Source of the DNA: Anaerolineales bacterium
GTDB taxonomy: Bacteria; Chloroflexota; Anaerolineae; JAAEKA01
Length of the DNA: 64,000 bases
Assembly (NCBI GenBank): GCA_020634615.1
Contig: JACKBI010000014.1
Coordinates: forward strand, 123,768 to 187,767
Direction of reading: 5' to 3'
The notes under the pieces are model-generated. The model was not told the origin of the DNA, made no database searches, and was given only the letters and a program-made list of their open reading frames with translations. Shown in pieces: positions 25,249-36,120 of the stretch (its first letter is position 1; every line of letters begins with the position of its first letter). The position numbers and the translations under genes were made by a program.

Positions 25249-27189
25249 CTATTCTATGAAAGCTGCATCAGAGCAACATAACCCACCGGAACTGGTCCAG
25301 TCGACCCAGAACGCCGGTGCGAAATAAGCGTAGACGGCATCCGACTGAACCTGGATCGCCAGTTCGCGGTTGGCCTTGCTGGACGCCTCGCTGCCGTTGA
25401 TGCTGCCCAGATGTGTCCACTTTTCTCCGCCGGCCTCCACCAGGATCATCTTGTTATGAATGCCGCGGCCGGTGGGGTTGCCCAGCAGAGCCCGCAGATT
25501 GATCCCCTCGTTCTGCACGATCTGGCTGATGTAGGCGACGGTCTCCGCGTTGTCACCGGTGTCGAAATACGCATCCAACAGAATGCGCACGGTCGCACCG
25601 CGGCGCGCAGCGTCGATATAGGCCTGCAACCGCAGGTTCGGCGCCGATTGAGGCGTGTCGTTGCTGCCACCCCAGTGGACCCGCTCGTAAAGCTGCTCAA
25701 CCAGCACCGTGTCGCCCGCGCCGGCGCGATCAACCATGCCCAGCAAGCCGCCTTGATCAACTGGCAGCAAGCTGGTCTCCGGCGAATGGACAACCTCCGC
25801 CGTCAACGCGCCGGAAAAGGTCAGCGGCTGGGCGTAGAGGGGTTGATAGCCCGTGCCGCCGGTCTCTGCGCTGGGAACGAAACCGACCGGCGGCGCGCCA
25901 TACTTCGGATCGGCAGCGGACCAGCGGAACAGATCGAGGTGGTGTTGGGGATCGAAATCAGCCGCGTACAGCGCCTGGAGATGCGCGACAACCGGCGGCG
26001 CTGTGGTCAGCAGGGCAGAACCGCGCCGGCCCAGCGTGCCGTCGCTCTTGTCGTCGTCGGGCATCGAATCGCCGGAGAAGTTCTCCGAACTGATCAGCGC
26101 CAGCTGGTCGTCGATAATCGCGAACTTGGCGTGCTGATTGGCGTAGCGGTCGTCGGCGCCGTTGCGGTCGCTGACCATGAACCAGACCTGGCCCCCCGCA
26201 TCTTCGATCAACTGCGTGATGTAGCGCTGCTGGTCGGAGATGCCACCTGGCGGGCCGCCCTCCAGCAGCAGTGTGACGTCAACGCCTTGTGCGGCGCGTG
26301 CCGCCAGGGTTTGCCCCAACGCGAGATGCTCGAACGTATAGCCCTCAATCCGTATCGAGTGCTGCGCGCCGGTGAACGCCCCATTGACCGCATCAAACAG
26401 GTTGTCCGGCCCAAGCGCGACTGTGAACTCGCCGTCTGCATTCAGGGTGGTCGGGCGGGCGAAGGCGTCCAGATCCCAGCCGGGATACTGGACACGGCGG
26501 CCGTCGATGTGGTCATTTGGATCCTGCGCCCAGTCACCCCGTGTGTCGCTGTCGGGCAGCGGTTGGCCGGTCTGCCAGTCGAACTTGCGGTAAAGGATCT
26601 GCCCTTCAGCGCCATAGGCCGTGCTGGGCGTGTATGGCTCGACAGCGGGACCCTGCCAGCCGGCCTGTGTCGCGTCACCGCCTTCGTAGACGACGGCGTC
26701 GATGCGCTGGCCGGCGCGGCCCAGCAGCAATGCCTGCCCGCCGTTGTTGCCGAAGCGCAAGGTTGGCCCGCTCAGATTCGGCACGGTCGGATCGTTGTCC
26801 GCGCCGTACTCGCAGCCAGGCGAGAAGCCAAAGGAGCGGGCAAAGGCGAGCGCATCGCCCGTGCACCAGATGCCAGTATCGGCCGGCAATTCGAGGGAAG
26901 GGAAGACCACCGTGCGCGACCCATCGCTCACGCCGTAGCCGTCCAGATCCAGCGTGCGTCCGCTGATGTTCCAGACGCGGAACGCCTCATCCGGCTCCCC
27001 GCTGGTTTCGGTGTCGTAGTAGAGACTGGAAAGCCGCAGCATGGGCTGCGCGAGAGGAACGGAGGGAAGAAAAACGCGATGCTGCTCCGCTGGTGTCAAG
27101 CTGGCCCTGGTATCAGCCGCTGGCAATGCGACAAGCAGCAGCGTCGCCACCAGTATGCCGGCAATCCAAGATGAACGCGTCGCAGACAT
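25249..27189 (-). CDS. Secreted phospholipase D-like protein with N-terminal lamin-tail domain
   Basis: The 646-residue protein begins with a signal peptide (WIAGILVATLLLVALPAADT) behind a strong AGGAGG ribosome-binding site. Residues about 50-190 look like a lamin-tail (LTD) domain (YYDTETSGEPDEAFRVWNIS; LDLDGYGVSDG). Two PLD half-sites follow: HAKFAIIDDQLALISSENF and HNKMILVEAGGEKWTHLGS with NGSEAS after it, each with the HxK of the HKD motif; the usual Asp is Asp in the first and shifted in the second. LTD-PLD or LTD-nuclease fusions are secreted nucleases or phospholipases. An extracellular enzyme acting on DNA or phospholipid is inferred. Confidence 0.85.
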   Translation of the reverse strand: MSATRSSWIAGILVATLLLVALPAADTRASLTPAEQHRVFLPSVPLAQPMLRLSSLYYDTETSGEPDEAFRVWNISGRTLDLDGYGVSDGSRTVVFPSLELPADTGIWCTGDALAFARSFGFSPGCEYGADNDPTVPNLSGPTLRFGNNGGQALLLGRAGQRIDAVVYEGGDATQAGWQGPAVEPYTPSTAYGAEGQILYRKFDWQTGQPLPDSDTRGDWAQDPNDHIDGRRVQYPGWDLDAFARPTTLNADGEFTVALGPDNLFDAVNGAFTGAQHSIRIEGYTFEHLALGQTLAARAAQGVDVTLLLEGGPPGGISDQQRYITQLIEDAGGQVWFMVSDRNGADDRYANQHAKFAIIDDQLALISSENFSGDSMPDDDKSDGTLGRRGSALLTTAPPVVAHLQALYAADFDPQHHLDLFRWSAADPKYGAPPVGFVPSAETGGTGYQPLYAQPLTFSGALTAEVVHSPETSLLPVDQGGLLGMVDRAGAGDTVLVEQLYERVHWGGSNDTPQSAPNLRLQAYIDAARRGATVRILLDAYFDTGDNAETVAYISQIVQNEGINLRALLGNPTGRGIHNKMILVEAGGEKWTHLGSINGSEASSKANRELAIQVQSDAVYAYFAPAFWVDWTSSGGLCCSDAAFIE

Positions 27190-27364
27190 AGTCCCTCCTG
27201 ACTCAGAACGGTAATGACAATCCGGCGCCGAACGACAAAACCCGCTCGTCGCCTGTGTCCCGGCTGATACGTACGTTCGTAACACCGAAGATATGCATCA
27301 ACGGCATCACAACGCCAAGTATATCATGGTATTGCGGTCAAAACAACCGAATGTGCCTCCGTTC

Positions 27365-27393
27365 TTGCCGCCCTGTCCAGTCTGTGCTATCAT
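27365..27393 (+). promoter_or_regulatory. Promoter of tRNA-Arg
   Basis: TTGCCG (27365-27370), 17 bp, TATCAT (27388-27393), ending 8 nt before the mature tRNA 5' end. Confidence 0.7.
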
Positions 27394-27401
27394 GCGCCAG
27401 T

Positions 27402-27474
27402 GCCTCCGTAGCTCAGAGGACAGAGCAGAGGTTTCCTAAACCTTGTGTCGCAGGTTCGAGTCCTGCCGGGGGCA
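27402..27474 (+). tRNA. tRNA-Arg (anticodon CCT)
   Basis: A 73-nt cloverleaf: acceptor GCCTCCG/CGGGGGC (one T-G pair), D arm GCTC...GAGC, anticodon stem GAGGT/ACCTT around loop TTCCTAA, T arm GCAGG-TTCGAGT-CCTGC, discriminator A. CCA is not encoded. It reads the AGG codon. Confidence 0.97.
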
Positions 27475-27515
27475 CCTGGTTTCCGTCCAGATCTTGAAAT
27501 AGCAACGCCGCAGTC

Positions 27516-27546
27516 CGGCCGATGTGCCATCAGCCGGCGTTTTTTT
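27516..27546 (+). terminator. Terminator after tRNA-Arg
   Basis: CGGCCGATG (27516-27524) pairs with CATCAGCCG (27528-27536) with one mismatch and is followed by seven T residues. Confidence 0.85.
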
Positions 27547-27613
27547 GTGGCCTGACCGGACCAGCCAGAGTGCCAAACTATTCGACCCGTCGCCAACAGT
27601 CAGGAGAAAGTGG

Positions 27614-27646
27614 ATGTTGGCACGAAACATACAGGAGAAAACATAG
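27614..27646 (+). CDS. 10-codon upstream ORF coupled to the ATP sulfurylase gene
   Basis: ATG at 27614, placed 7 nt after AGGAG, opens a 10-residue frame (MLARNIQEKT). Its TAG shares its G with the GTG start of the next gene (TAGTG), and its own codons contain the AGGAG for that start. This layout permits translational coupling or a control peptide for sulfate assimilation. Whether it is translated is not known. Confidence 0.45.
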   Translation: MLARNIQEKT

Positions 27647-29412
27647 TGCAAACCACAGTTACATCTTCGCTCATCGCCCCGTACGGCGACAAACTCATCG
27701 ATCTGATGGTCCCCGCCGCCGAGCGGGATGAGGTCAGGGATCATGCCAGCAGCCTGCCGTCGATCCAGCTTTCAGCGCGCACCGTCTGCGACCTGGAATT
27801 GTTGGCCACCGGCGCGTTTTCACCGCTGGACCGCTTCATGGGCCAGGCCGATCACCAGCGCGTGCTGGACGAGATGCGCCTGACCAACGGTTATCTGTTC
27901 CCGCTGCCGATCACGCTGCCGGTCAACGCCTCACCGGACATCAAGCTCGACAGCGAAATCGCGCTGCGCAACGACAAGAACGATCTGCTGGCCGTGATGA
28001 CCATCGAGGAGATCTACGAATGGGATCTCAACGAAGTAGCGCAGAAGGCCTTCGGCACCGTCGATGTCCGTCATCCGCTGGTGGCTGAGATGCACCGCTG
28101 GGGCAAGCTGAACATCTCCGGCAAGCTGCAGATGCTGCAACTGCCGAAGCACTACGACTTTGTGGACCTGCGCCTGACGCCCGCCCAAACGCGCGCCCGA
28201 CTGGCCCAGTTTGGTCATCCCAACGTCGTAGCATTCCAGACCCGCAACCCGCTGCACCGTGTCCATGAAGAACTGACCAAGCGCGCCGCTGACGAAGTGG
28301 ATGGGACGCTGCTGCTGCACCCGGTGGTCGGCATGACCAAGCCGGGCGACGTGGATCATTTCACCCGCGTTCGCACCTACAAGGCGCTGGCCAGCCGCTA
28401 CTACGATCCCGACCGCATCCTGCTGGCATTGCTGCCGCTGGCCATGCGCATGGCCGGCCCTCGCGAGGCGCTCTGGCACGCGATCATCCGCCGCAACTAC
28501 GGCGCCAACCACCTGATCGTTGGCCGTGACCATGCCGGCCCCGGCAACGACTCCGAGGGCAAGCCCTTCTACGGGCCATACGACTCTCAGGATATGGTGG
28601 TCCAGCACGAAGCTGAGTTGGGCGTCAAAGCCGTACCCTTCCGCATGTTCGTCTACCTGCCCGACGACGACCGCTACGAGGAGGTCTCCAAGATCGACGG
28701 CAACACCCGCACTGCCTCCATCTCCGGCACCCAGGTGCGCAACGACTACCTGAACGCCGGCAAGCAGCTGCCCGAGTGGTTCACCCGCCCGGAAGTGGCT
28801 ACCATCCTCGCCGAGACCTACCCGCCGCGCCACAAGCAGGGCGTCGTGATCTGGTTCACCGGTCTGAGCGGCGCAGGTAAGTCGACCACCGCTGAGGTGC
28901 TGACGCAACTGCTGCTCGAGCATGGCCGTCAGGTGACGATGCTGGACGGCGACGTGGTGCGCACGCATCTGTCCAAGGGCCTGGGCTTCAGCAAGGAAGA
29001 TCGCGACATCAACATCCGCCGCATCGGCTACGTGGCAGCGGAAATCGTGCGCCACGGCGGCACCGTCGTCTGCGCGGCTGTCAGCCCCTACCGCGCCACG
29101 CGCAACGACGTGCGCAACCTGGCCGGTTCTGACTCCTTTGTCGAGGTCTTCGTAGACACGCCCATCGAGGTGTGCGAGCAGCGTGACGTCAAGGGCATGT
29201 ATGCCAAGGCTCGCCGCGGCGAGATCAAGGGCTTCACCGGTATCGATGACCCGTATGAGGCGCCCGAAAACGCCGAGATCACACTGGACACGGTGTCCAA
29301 CACGCCCGAAGAAAACGCGTACGTGATCATCAACTACCTGATCGACCAGGGCCTGATCCGCGCCGACGAGCGCGCACCGCAGCCCGCGTTGATCGGCAAC
29401 GGCCGCGCGTAG
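27646..29412 (+). CDS. Bifunctional sulfate adenylyltransferase / APS kinase
   Basis: The 588-residue protein joins ATP sulfurylase (about 1-395) and APS kinase (about 405-580), which activate sulfate to APS and then PAPS. The sulfurylase part shows FQTRNPLHRVHEEL (QxRNPxHxxHE), LLHPVVGMTKPGD and VGRDHAGPG. The kinase part shows P-loop GLSGAGKST, LDGDVVRTHLSKGLGFSKED and NIRRIGYVA. The GTG at 27646 is chosen because AGGAG lies 8 nt upstream; a GTG at 27610 in frame has poor spacing. No cys reductase genes follow; instead a sugar epimerase does, so PAPS could serve sulfation as well as assimilation. Confidence 0.93.
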   Translation: MQTTVTSSLIAPYGDKLIDLMVPAAERDEVRDHASSLPSIQLSARTVCDLELLATGAFSPLDRFMGQADHQRVLDEMRLTNGYLFPLPITLPVNASPDIKLDSEIALRNDKNDLLAVMTIEEIYEWDLNEVAQKAFGTVDVRHPLVAEMHRWGKLNISGKLQMLQLPKHYDFVDLRLTPAQTRARLAQFGHPNVVAFQTRNPLHRVHEELTKRAADEVDGTLLLHPVVGMTKPGDVDHFTRVRTYKALASRYYDPDRILLALLPLAMRMAGPREALWHAIIRRNYGANHLIVGRDHAGPGNDSEGKPFYGPYDSQDMVVQHEAELGVKAVPFRMFVYLPDDDRYEEVSKIDGNTRTASISGTQVRNDYLNAGKQLPEWFTRPEVATILAETYPPRHKQGVVIWFTGLSGAGKSTTAEVLTQLLLEHGRQVTMLDGDVVRTHLSKGLGFSKEDRDINIRRIGYVAAEIVRHGGTVVCAAVSPYRATRNDVRNLAGSDSFVEVFVDTPIEVCEQRDVKGMYAKARRGEIKGFTGIDDPYEAPENAEITLDTVSNTPEENAYVIINYLIDQGLIRADERAPQPALIGNGRA

Positions 29413-29511
29413 GATGACAAGGTGACACGGTGAGGGGGTGACAAGGTGACCGGATCAACGGGTTCACTGTGTCACCCTGTCACCCTGTCACCCTGTCACC
29501 CCCTCATCTCC
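29411..29511. repeat. GGTGACA / TGTCACC satellite palindrome
   Basis: Repeats of GGTGACA on one side (29411-29450) face four copies of CTGTCACC (29467-29503) on the other, so the whole gap between the sulfurylase and epimerase genes can fold into one hairpin. Confidence 0.8.
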
Positions 29512-29512
29512 C

Positions 29513-30487
29513 ATGGCCCACGCTCTCATCACCGGCGGCGCCGGCTTCATCGGTTCGCATCTGGCGGAAACGCTGCTGGCGCGCGGCGACTCGGTGACGG
29601 TGATCGATGACCTGTCGACAGGGTCGTTTGCCAACATCGAGCACCTGACCGGCAATCCCCGCTTTCGCTTCGCCATCGAGTCGATCACAAACGAGGTGGT
29701 GCTGGACCGGCTGGCCAGCGAATGCAACGTCATCTACCACCTGGCCGCGGCGGTCGGCGTGCAATTGATCATCCAGCAGCCCGTGCATACCATCGAGACC
29801 AACGTGATGGGCACGGAAGCTGTGTTCAAGGCTGCGCTGCGCTACCGCGCCAAAGTGCTGGTCGCATCGACCTCCGAGGTCTACGGCAAGAGCGGTCGCG
29901 TCCCCTTCGCTGAGGACGACGACATCACCCTTGGTCCCACCTCACGCAACCGCTGGGCCTACGCCGCCACAAAAATGGTGGATGAATTCCTCGCGCTGGC
30001 GTATCACCGCGAACACGGGCTGCCGGTGGTGATTTTTCGTCTCTTCAACACCGTCGGGCCGCGTCAAACGGGCCGCTACGGCATGGTAATCCCCCGTTTC
30101 GTGCGCCAGGCGCTGGCCGGTGAGCCGCTGACAGTTTACGGTGACGGCTCGCAATCGCGCTGCTTCTGCAACGTGTCGGACTCGGTGCGGGCGATCGCCG
30201 GACTGGCAGAAGCACCCGATGCTGTCGGCCGAGTCTTCAATATCGGCTCCACTGAAGAGGTTACCATCCTTGAACTGGCGCGGCGAACGCTGGCGCTGGC
30301 GAGCGACGGCGATGACAACTGGCAGCAACAAATCCGCTTCATCTCCTACGAGGACGCCTACGCCCTCGGCTTCGAAGATATGCAACGCCGCGTTCCCGAC
30401 ATCAGCCGCATCGGGCAGACTATCGGCTGGTCACCCCTGATCCCCCTCGACACCACCCTTCAGCAGGTGATCGACTTTGTAAAGTGA
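29513..30487 (+). CDS. NAD-dependent sugar-nucleotide epimerase/dehydratase
   Basis: The 324-residue SDR enzyme has the N-terminal NAD motif ALITGGAGFIGSHL, VTVIDDLSTGS, VIYHLAAAVGV, catalytic Ser-Thr in VLVASTSEVYGKSG and YxxxK as YAATK, then VGPRQTGRYGMVIPRF. It resembles UDP-glucuronate decarboxylases and GDP-mannose or dTDP-glucose dehydratases; the exact substrate is uncertain. It could feed nucleotide sugars to the polysaccharide locus. A two-way terminator follows. Confidence 0.88.
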   Translation: MAHALITGGAGFIGSHLAETLLARGDSVTVIDDLSTGSFANIEHLTGNPRFRFAIESITNEVVLDRLASECNVIYHLAAAVGVQLIIQQPVHTIETNVMGTEAVFKAALRYRAKVLVASTSEVYGKSGRVPFAEDDDITLGPTSRNRWAYAATKMVDEFLALAYHREHGLPVVIFRLFNTVGPRQTGRYGMVIPRFVRQALAGEPLTVYGDGSQSRCFCNVSDSVRAIAGLAEAPDAVGRVFNIGSTEEVTILELARRTLALASDGDDNWQQQIRFISYEDAYALGFEDMQRRVPDISRIGQTIGWSPLIPLDTTLQQVIDFVK

Positions 30488-30519
30488 TCAAACTTTTAGT
30501 TTCTTGCGTTTAGGCTTAC

Positions 30520-30556
30520 AGGTGACAGTCGCTTTCTGCAAGTGACTGTCACCTTT
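30520..30556. terminator. Bidirectional terminator
   Basis: AGGTGACAGTC (30520-30530) pairs with GACTGTCACCT (30544-30554) between the convergent epimerase and esterase genes, followed by TTCTATT. Confidence 0.8.
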
Positions 30557-31327
30557 CTATTGCGCGTACCGCAACACAAACCGGTAGCTCATGTCAGCCA
30601 CCGTCTCCCACTCGCTGTCCACCACCAGATTGTGCCCTGAGTTGTTCAGGGTAACCAGATACTTGTCGTCCGGCGGCGTGCCAACCCGATCGTAGACGAT
30701 GCGCGCGCTGTCGCGGTGGATCGACTGGTCCAGCGTGCTGTGGATGATCAGCAGCGGGGAAGTCACCTCCGGCAGCCGCCGGTTGGCCTGGCGCTTCAAC
30801 TTGAACAACTCAGCTCCGGCAGCCACGGGGTTCTCATCGTAGCTCCAAAGGTGTTGTAGCGCGGCCGGGTCGGTTAAGTCCTGGTCGGCGCTGGCATCCT
30901 TGGGCAAGGTAGGGCGGACAATCTTCAGCGCTGGCGTAAGAAACAGGAGTCGCTCGGCCAGCTTGACGGCCGGCGAGTAGAGGACGACGCCCGCCAGATC
31001 GCGGTTGTCAGCCGCCAGCACCAGCGAGATCAGCGTCCCCATCGACAGCCCACCGATGAATACCGTGTCACAGGACTGGCGCAACTCAGCCAGCGCGCCG
31101 GCAGCGGCGTGCGTCCAATCGGTCCAGCGACACGCGTTGCAGTCGTTGACAGTCGTGCCATGGCCGGGCAGCAGCGGAACGGAAACCGTCAGCCCGCGCT
31201 GATGGAGATAGTCGGCCACCAGACGCATCTCAGGTGGCGCGCCGGTGAAGCCGTGCAACAGCAGAATCCCTGTCGGACCGCCAGCGAGAAAGTAGCCAGC
31301 GGGGTCAAGATGCGGTTGCTGCGCCAT
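30557..31327 (-). CDS. Alpha/beta hydrolase, Est30-like carboxylesterase
   Basis: The 256-residue protein begins with the oxyanion region ILLLHGFTGAPPEM and has nucleophile elbow GGLSMGT, acid region IIHSTLDQSI and catalytic His in NSGHNLV. Size and motifs fit monoacylglycerol-type carboxylesterases of the Est30 group. No signal peptide is present, so a cytoplasmic short-chain esterase is likely. It is convergent with the epimerase and lies downstream of trmB on the same strand. Confidence 0.88.
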   Translation of the reverse strand: MAQQPHLDPAGYFLAGGPTGILLLHGFTGAPPEMRLVADYLHQRGLTVSVPLLPGHGTTVNDCNACRWTDWTHAAAGALAELRQSCDTVFIGGLSMGTLISLVLAADNRDLAGVVLYSPAVKLAERLLFLTPALKIVRPTLPKDASADQDLTDPAALQHLWSYDENPVAAGAELFKLKRQANRRLPEVTSPLLIIHSTLDQSIHRDSARIVYDRVGTPPDDKYLVTLNNSGHNLVVDSEWETVADMSYRFVLRYAQ

Positions 31328-31341
31328 ATCTCCTCCTCAAA

Positions 31342-31410
31342 CCGTCACTCCCGCGCAGGCGGGAGTCTATGCCTTCGCAAGCCGTGGATGCCCGCCTTCG
31401 CGGGCATGAC
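31342..31410. repeat. REP-like palindromic pair, copy 2 (contains the trmB stop codon)
   Basis: CGTCACTCCCGCGCAGGCGG (from 31343) faces CCCGCCTTCGCGGGCATGAC (31391-31410). The trmB stop codon lies inside it, so the last ~15 residues of TrmB are repeat-encoded. Confidence 0.85.
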
Positions 31411-32197
31411 GGGTGAAAGCCATGGTCCAAAACGGACGGTCTATGCTGCGGCAGTAGGCCTCGCGGCGCGTCGGCGGATCGGCGTCGAACTGCGCTGCCA
31501 GAGCAGGATCGCTCGCGCTGAAACCGCCGTGTTCACCCACCAATTCCTCGATGTATTCGGCGTAGCCTTCCACGTCGCTGCGGGCGTGCAGCAAGCCGTC
31601 GGGGATCAACAACTCGCAAACAAGGTCCAGAAATGGCAGCGTGAACACTCGTTTGACCTGGTGACGCCGTTTCCACCAGGGGTCGGGATAGAGGACATGA
31701 ATCACGGCTACCTGCCCGGCCAGATCAAGCTGCGGCAAAGCCCAGCGCGCGTCGTCGTCGCTGATCCATAGATTGTCCTGCCCGGTACCCTGCGCCACCT
31801 TGACCACCGAGCGGCACAAGTCGCGCTTCACCTCGAATCCGAGAAACCGCCGCTCCGGGTGCGTCGCCGACCGTCCCAGCATGAACTCCCCGTTGCCGAA
31901 GCCAATCTCGACTTCCAGCGGTCGTTCAACACCGTCACCACCCTCCGGCTTTCCCTCTTTTCGCTTGTTTCCCCCTTGCAGAAACTGCTCCAAACGCGCC
32001 CGCTTTTCCGCACTGATATCGATGAGGCGGAAATAAGGCTGCTCCTCCGGGATCGGTCGCCAACGGATGTAGTCCGGCCGCTTGTTCGGATCGCCGCCGA
32101 TCAGCCCGCGCCCCTCGTCGTAGCGTTCAATTGCTTCCTGCGTCTGCTCGGGATCGACGCCGAATTCATCCCGGCCAACGCGTAGGTGTCGTTGCAT
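31367..32197 (-). CDS. trmB: tRNA (guanine-N7-)-methyltransferase
   Basis: The 276-residue protein methylates G46 of tRNA with SAM. The methyltransferase core starts near residue 95 (LEVEIGFGNGEFM; RFLGFEVKR; VLYPDPWWKRRHQVKR; DGLLHARSDVEGY). The first 90 residues are an N-terminal extension that most bacterial TrmB lack. A GGNKRKEGKPEGGDG stretch joins it to the core. The C-terminal HAREGGHPRLAKA is translation of a dispersed REP repeat rather than native sequence. A GGGAAA/TTTCCC satellite separates it from leuS. Confidence 0.93.
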   Translation of the reverse strand: MQRHLRVGRDEFGVDPEQTQEAIERYDEGRGLIGGDPNKRPDYIRWRPIPEEQPYFRLIDISAEKRARLEQFLQGGNKRKEGKPEGGDGVERPLEVEIGFGNGEFMLGRSATHPERRFLGFEVKRDLCRSVVKVAQGTGQDNLWISDDDARWALPQLDLAGQVAVIHVLYPDPWWKRRHQVKRVFTLPFLDLVCELLIPDGLLHARSDVEGYAEYIEELVGEHGGFSASDPALAAQFDADPPTRREAYCRSIDRPFWTMAFTRHAREGGHPRLAKA

Positions 32198-32205
32198 GGC
32201 ATGCT

Positions 32206-32294
32206 CAGAGGGAAAGTAAGGAAAAGAGGGAAAACCAGACCTGACCGCACATCAGCATTTCCTAATTTCCCTGGTTTCCCTCCTTTCCCTCTTC
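32206..32294. repeat. GGGAAA / TTTCCC satellite palindrome
   Basis: Purine repeats (GGAAAGTAAGGAAAAGAGGG from 32210) face pyrimidine repeats (TTTCCCTGGTTTCCCTCC from about 32265) across the leuS-trmB gap. No gene is seen. Confidence 0.8.
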
Positions 32295-32296
32295 TC

Positions 32297-35146
<2,850 letters not shown>

Positions 35147-35162
35147 ATGTCGTCTCTCTTGT

Positions 35163-35250
35163 TCGTCCTCGTCCTCGTCCTCTTACTCGTACTCGCTCTC
35201 GATACTCCCCGAGACCGAAGAGTACGAGGACGAGTAGGAGTAAGAGTACG
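35163..35250. repeat. CGTCCT/GAGGAC trinucleotide palindrome before leuS
   Basis: TCGTCCTCGTCCTCTTACTCG (35167 on, in part) faces GAGTACGAGGACGAGTAGGAG about 50 bp away. It lies between the T-box terminator and the leuS start and would form a hairpin in the leader of every full-length leuS mRNA. Confidence 0.75.
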
Positions 35251-35587
35251 AAAAATAGAAAACGCCCACGTCCGGTCAGGGACGAAGGCGCACGCTCCGC
35301 GGTACCACCCTGTTTGAAGACAGTTACCAGTTTTCAGTTATCAGTGTTCAGTTCCGTTGTCTCGACTGATTACTGATCACTGTTCACTGATTACTTTCCG
35401 TCCTCCACTCAGGCGACCGGTAACGGGGTCAGCCGGCGCGCGCTAGGCCAATGGCGTTCACGCACGCAACTCCCAGGCGAGTTCGGCCTCGGCGTGCGCT
35501 GGAACGCCTGCGGGCTTGCACCATCCGCCCGCTCTCTGCAACGCTGGCCTACTGCTCCTGTTCGCAGTTTTTCTCTGTTCAATTGGT
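35251..35587 (-). promoter_or_regulatory. T-box riboswitch controlling leuS
   Basis: On the minus strand the leader carries Stem I signatures (GAGCAGTAGGCC; GCAGAGAGCGGGCGG then TGGTGCAAGCC), the Stem II/III region (GACCCCGTTACCGGTC then GAGTGGAGGA), the invariant T-box GGGTGGTACCGCG (35298-35310) and a terminator hairpin (about 35263-35290) followed by TTTTCTATTTTT. Uncharged tRNA-Leu should favour the antiterminator. The likely specifier is CTC at 35479-35481 in GAACTCGCC; this assignment needs a fold. A satellite of CAGTGATCAGT units (35322-35398) sits between Stem III and the antiterminator, where T-boxes tolerate length changes. Confidence 0.93.
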
Positions 35588-35593
35588 TGACCG

Positions 35594-35622
35594 AGTATAG
35601 GTCAGGTGGGCAGGGTTGTCAA
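35594..35622 (-). promoter_or_regulatory. Promoter of the leuS T-box transcript
   Basis: TTGACA (35617-35622), 17 bp, TATACT (35594-35599) on the minus strand, with the T-box starting directly after. Confidence 0.88.
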
Positions 35623-35645
35623 GACGCTAAACGCGCCTAACGCAA

Positions 35646-35680
35646 AAAGATGGCAACTTTTCGGAAAAGTTGCCATCTTT
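35646..35680. repeat. 16-3-16 hairpin element, second copy; possible tRNA-Ala terminator
   Basis: AAAGATGGCAACTTTT (35646-35661) pairs exactly with 35665-35680 across CGG. Geometry and the AAAGATGNCAACTTT core match the copy inside the GT2 gene at 9304-9338. It lies 13 bp downstream of tRNA-Ala(GGC), where it can also end transcription. Confidence 0.85.
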
Positions 35681-35692
35681 GTTTTCTACCAG

Positions 35693-35765
35693 TGGAGCAG
35701 AGGGGACTCGAACCCCTGACCCCCACAATGCCATTGTGGTGCTCTCCCAACTGAGCTACTGCCCC
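35693..35765 (-). tRNA. tRNA-Ala (anticodon GGC)
   Basis: A 73-nt cloverleaf on the minus strand: acceptor GGGGCAG/CTGCTCC, D arm GCTC..GAGC, anticodon stem CCACA/TGTGG around ATGGCAT, T arm AGGGG-TTCGAGT-CCCCT, discriminator A, no encoded CCA. Confidence 0.97.
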
Positions 35766-35802
35766 GAATTCGTTTGGTAAGCTGCTGTCCTTGACAGCCA
35801 GG

Positions 35803-35875
35803 TGGAGCTGAGGGGATTCGAACCCCTGGCCTCTACAGTGCGATTGTAGCGCTCTCCCAGCTGAGCTACAGCCCC
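35803..35875 (-). tRNA. tRNA-Ala (anticodon CGC)
   Basis: A 73-nt cloverleaf on the minus strand: acceptor GGGGCTG/CAGCTCC, anticodon stem CTACA/TGTAG around ATCGCAC, T arm AGGGG-TTCGAAT-CCCCT. It lies 37 bp upstream of tRNA-Ala(GGC) and is almost certainly in the same transcript. The pair reads GCC/GCT and GCG codons. Confidence 0.97.
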
Positions 35876-35897
35876 AAAGTGCCCATCACAGCCACGA

Positions 35898-35926
35898 ATT
35901 ATACCGGTCGCTCTGACGATTGTCAA
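35898..35926 (-). promoter_or_regulatory. Perfect-consensus promoter of the tRNA-Ala pair
   Basis: TTGACA (35921-35926), 17 bp, TATAAT (35898-35903) on the minus strand: an exact consensus match. The rest of 35927-36120 shows nothing recognisable. Confidence 0.92.
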
Positions 35927-36120
35927 ATTCAAGCCGGTTTGGCAGGCAGTTCTCCGCGGCTGAAAACAAGACATGGCCGGTCACTGATCGCTCATCACCA
36001 CCGGCCTGCAACTGCGGGACCAAGCGCCATTTTGGCAGCAAGTTGCTGGCGTCTGAAAGTTCTGATGCGGTGCCGCCCCAGTCCTCGCTTAACATAACAT
36101 TGCTAGTCACAAACGCCATT

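Noticed and set aside
29411..29511. GGTGACA/TGTCACC palindrome considered as a strong terminator
   Set aside because: No T-tract follows and the gap lies within a same-strand gene pair; the satellite explanation fits better.
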